A program made the position numbers and the translations under genes. DNA of 64,000 bases from Poriferisodalis sp965221195. GTDB lineage: Bacteria; Actinomycetota; Acidimicrobiia; Acidimicrobiales; Poriferisodalaceae. How positions within the stretch are numbered: position 1 is the stretch's first letter; every line of letters starts with the position of its first letter. A model generated the notes under the pieces. It was not told the origin of the DNA, made no database searches, and was given only the letters and a program-made list of their open reading frames with translations. Below are positions 61,976 through 64,000 of this stretch, piece after piece. Where the stretch lies: assembly GCA_965221195.1 (NCBI GenBank), contig OZ244864.1, positions 248,001 through 312,000 of the forward strand. The letters are read 5' to 3'.

Positions 61976-63649
61976 TCAGTTGTGGCGGCTGCGCTGGTGG
62001 GCTGGCAGCGGGAACTTGATCGGCACGAGCGCGCTGAGATCGATGTCGATCAGCGACGGACCGACCGGGCCAGATTTGCCGCTGGCTCGGGTGACCGCCT
62101 CACTGAACGCAGCTTCGAACTCGGCGACGCTGCTGACTCGCTTGGCAGGCACACCCATCGCCTCTGCAACGCCGACGAAGTCGAGGTCGTCGATTTCGGT
62201 GCCGTGGTGGTCATCCCACAAGGCATCTTGGATGATGCGCAGCACGCCGTAGCCGCCGTCGTTGAAGACGCAAACGATGACCGGCAGGCCGTGTTCGGCA
62301 AGTGTCGAGAGCTCGCCGATCGACAGCAAGAGGCCCCCATCCCCTTGAATCACGACCGTCGGCTGGCCAGTGGCAACCGCCGCGCCAACCGCCATCGGCA
62401 CACCAGGGCCGATAGCTGCGGCGGCGGCCCGCAACGATGTACGCGGCGCCACAATCGGCAGTAGCCGGTTGCCCCACATGTAGCCGGGAACCGTGGTGTC
62501 TCGCACAATTCTGGCCCCAGCAGCCAACATGCGCCGGATCGTGTCGCAAATCGCAGCGTGGTCTGGGCCGATCTCCTCCCGCATCGCTTCAATGTCGGCA
62601 GCGCGGTGCTTGCGGGAACGTTGCACGTAACCTTCGTCGACGTTGGTTGCGTCATCGCCCAGTCGCTTTAGCAGGCCGGCCAAGCTGAGCTTGGCATCTC
62701 CGACCACGGCCAACGATGCCGGGTAGTTCAAGCCGATCACACTAGGGTCAACGTCAAGGTGGATGAGTTCGGTGGGCAGTTGCAGCGCCCACACTCGGGT
62801 GGCGTAGTTCTGGAAGCGAGTGCCCACGGCCAGCAGCAGATCTGCCTCAGCAAAGACCTCGGCCATCTCGCGGCGATCCGAACGGAAACCCAGCGATAAC
62901 CGATGCTGTTCACTCAGGGCACCTCGGCCCTCAATGGTGGTCACAACAGGTGCCTCGAGTCGCTCAGCCAGCGCTGTGAGTTCGGCTGACGCGTCGGCAC
63001 CTATCACTCCGCCACCTGCCCAGATCAGTGGCCGCTGTGCGTTCGCGAGACGCTCGGCTGCATCGTCAAGCAGGTCGGCTTCAGGCTGCACCCGGGGCAC
63101 CTCAGGCGACCCGACAATCGGTGCGTCGCCGACGCGTGCGTACTGGAAATCGATCGGGATCTCAACCGCTCCCGGCTGAGGCCGACCAGTGCGGATGTCA
63201 TCAGCAACACAAGCGATCTCAGCAGAGATGTCGCTGGGGTGACGCACCGATGTCACGCTGCGGCAGACCGACCGCAGCATGTGTACTTGGCCTTCGTTCT
63301 CGTGCAGGAACCCTTTCCCTTTGCCGTAGAAGCGAGACTCGGTCTGGCCGGTCACCATCAGTACGGCCGAACTGGTGAACGAGGCTTCGTACAGTCCAGC
63401 CACGGCGTTGGCTGCGCCGGGGCCGGTCGAGGTCAACAACACGCCCATCTGACCGGTTGATCGGTAGTAGGCATCGGCTGCGTGTGCAGCGTTCTGCTCG
63501 TGGCGAACTTTCACCACCTCGATGTCGTCGCGGACCGACAGCGCCTCATAGATAGGCAGGTTGTGGACGCTGACGATCCCGAAGACATGCCGCACGCCTA
63601 GGCGGACCAGCGTCGCCGCCGTGGCCTCGCCACCGGTCATTTCACTCAT
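61976..63649 (-). CDS. Thiamine-diphosphate enzyme (acetolactate synthase/benzoylformate decarboxylase-like)
   Basis: 557 residues. Catalytic Glu in VKVRHEQNAAHAADAYYR, glyoxylate-like GPGAANAVAGLYEA, ThDP motif GDGGLLLSIGE ... NDGGYGV and central LDVDPSVIGLNYP. Three-domain ThDP fold of the acetolactate synthase superfamily, but without evidence of a regulatory subunit nearby, so oxalyl-CoA or benzoylformate decarboxylase-type chemistry is equally possible. ATG 63649; GTG 63658 also in frame. Sits 21 bases after a DUF4389 gene. Confidence 0.9.
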   Translation of the reverse strand: MSEMTGGEATAATLVRLGVRHVFGIVSVHNLPIYEALSVRDDIEVVKVRHEQNAAHAADAYYRSTGQMGVLLTSTGPGAANAVAGLYEASFTSSAVLMVTGQTESRFYGKGKGFLHENEGQVHMLRSVCRSVTSVRHPSDISAEIACVADDIRTGRPQPGAVEIPIDFQYARVGDAPIVGSPEVPRVQPEADLLDDAAERLANAQRPLIWAGGGVIGADASAELTALAERLEAPVVTTIEGRGALSEQHRLSLGFRSDRREMAEVFAEADLLLAVGTRFQNYATRVWALQLPTELIHLDVDPSVIGLNYPASLAVVGDAKLSLAGLLKRLGDDATNVDEGYVQRSRKHRAADIEAMREEIGPDHAAICDTIRRMLAAGARIVRDTTVPGYMWGNRLLPIVAPRTSLRAAAAAIGPGVPMAVGAAVATGQPTVVIQGDGGLLLSIGELSTLAEHGLPVIVCVFNDGGYGVLRIIQDALWDDHHGTEIDDLDFVGVAEAMGVPAKRVSSVAEFEAAFSEAVTRASGKSGPVGPSLIDIDLSALVPIKFPLPAHQRSRHN

Positions 63650-63670
63650 CGTTGTCACACTCCAGAGCTG

Positions 63671-63964
63671 TCACACTCGGGGGACCTTTTTGGCATCGAA
63701 GCTGAAGGGTGGGTACTCGTCGGTCAGCATGTGCAGATAAGCGTTGGTGCGCAAGACGACGCCGTACCACCCGATCAGCCAGTTCCGCAAGCCGGCTGGC
63801 CAGCGGCCCACTAAAAGCACAAAGAAGAAGGCCGCCAGAATGACGATCGCCGCCGCCGCGCTGCTCAGCAACCAAAACAGCACCGCTGGGATCGCCAGAA
63901 TCAGACGCGCGGCCACTGTCCCCCGGTTGCGGTCAGTCAACTGCGGCTCAAAGTTGACCGTCAC
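63671..63964 (-). CDS. DUF4389-family membrane protein
   Basis: 97 residues. Two hydrophobic helices, then the family signature VGRWPAGLRNWLIGWYG and YLHMLTDEYPPFSFDA. GTG 63964. Members are about 100 residues or double that; this is the single-domain form. Probably co-transcribed with the ThDP enzyme gene. Confidence 0.85.
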   Translation of the reverse strand: MTVNFEPQLTDRNRGTVAARLILAIPAVLFWLLSSAAAAIVILAAFFFVLLVGRWPAGLRNWLIGWYGVVLRTNAYLHMLTDEYPPFSFDAKKVPRV

Positions 63965-64000
63965 CGCAGTACCGCCAAGGTCGCTTGCGGAAGTATTGAA

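Overview
The window is high-GC DNA with short intergenic gaps and frequent GTG starts. It probably comes from an uncultured actinobacterium, most likely of the Acidimicrobiia type. The indications are a MurA with Asp in place of the active-site Cys, a mycothiol-reductase-like (Rv2466c-type) protein, a DUF3556 membrane protein, a cell-wall-binding-repeat-2 surface protein and many CoA-transferase/enoyl-CoA hydratase genes. The taxonomic call is inference; no rRNA gene is present. Another striking trait is the number of short tandem repeats (9 to 35 bp units), both between genes and in frame inside genes.

Layout. 0-13 kb is housekeeping and metabolism: an SRPBCC-kinase fusion, MeaB, MurA, an MFS transporter, a variant metallophosphoesterase, L-2-hydroxyglutarate oxidase, GlpX, a HisI-like protein and a large secreted CWB2 protein. 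13.3-16 kb holds a broken ATPase gene and a two-gene operon for a sterol C-24 methyltransferase and a Rieske sterol-desaturase-like oxygenase; the oxygenase ends in a copy of the methyltransferase C-terminus. 16.2-25.3 kb is a defence/toxin-antitoxin island: two VapBC pairs, two DUF433/DUF5615 pairs, a DUF4143 ATPase, and pieces of a type III-like restriction-modification system, one with a 10-bp G tract. 25.4-34.4 kb is a branched-chain-type ABC importer locus (LivK, a fused LivH-LivM-LivG, LivF) with a DUF3556 membrane protein and an FAD oxidoreductase. 34.4-38.1 kb encodes the late cobalamin nucleotide-loop steps (CobS, CobT, CobU) plus a DUF1015 protein. 38.7-51.8 kb is acyl-CoA related (acyl-CoA synthetase, two enoyl-CoA hydratases, CoA-transferases, hydrolases) and contains the most interesting gene, a probable selenoprotein. 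51.8-64 kb holds two dodecin-type genes, a second DUF4143 ATPase with 23-bp-phased operator-like repeats, an interrupted nuclease gene, an epoxide hydrolase, transporters, an alcohol dehydrogenase, a flavin monooxygenase-like protein and a TPP enzyme.

Strongest observations. (1) At 43198-43875 an Rv2466c-like reductase has an in-frame TGA exactly where the first Cys of its CPWC active site should be, which strongly suggests selenocysteine. (2) The sterol methyltransferase/Rieske pair shares a roughly 110-bp duplicated 3' end. (3) Both DUF4143 ATPase genes are preceded by direct repeats at exactly 23-bp phase. (4) A restriction-modification methylase fragment is out of frame at a G10 tract and would be restored by G11 or G8. 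Gene functions are assigned from motifs read by eye; no database search was run.
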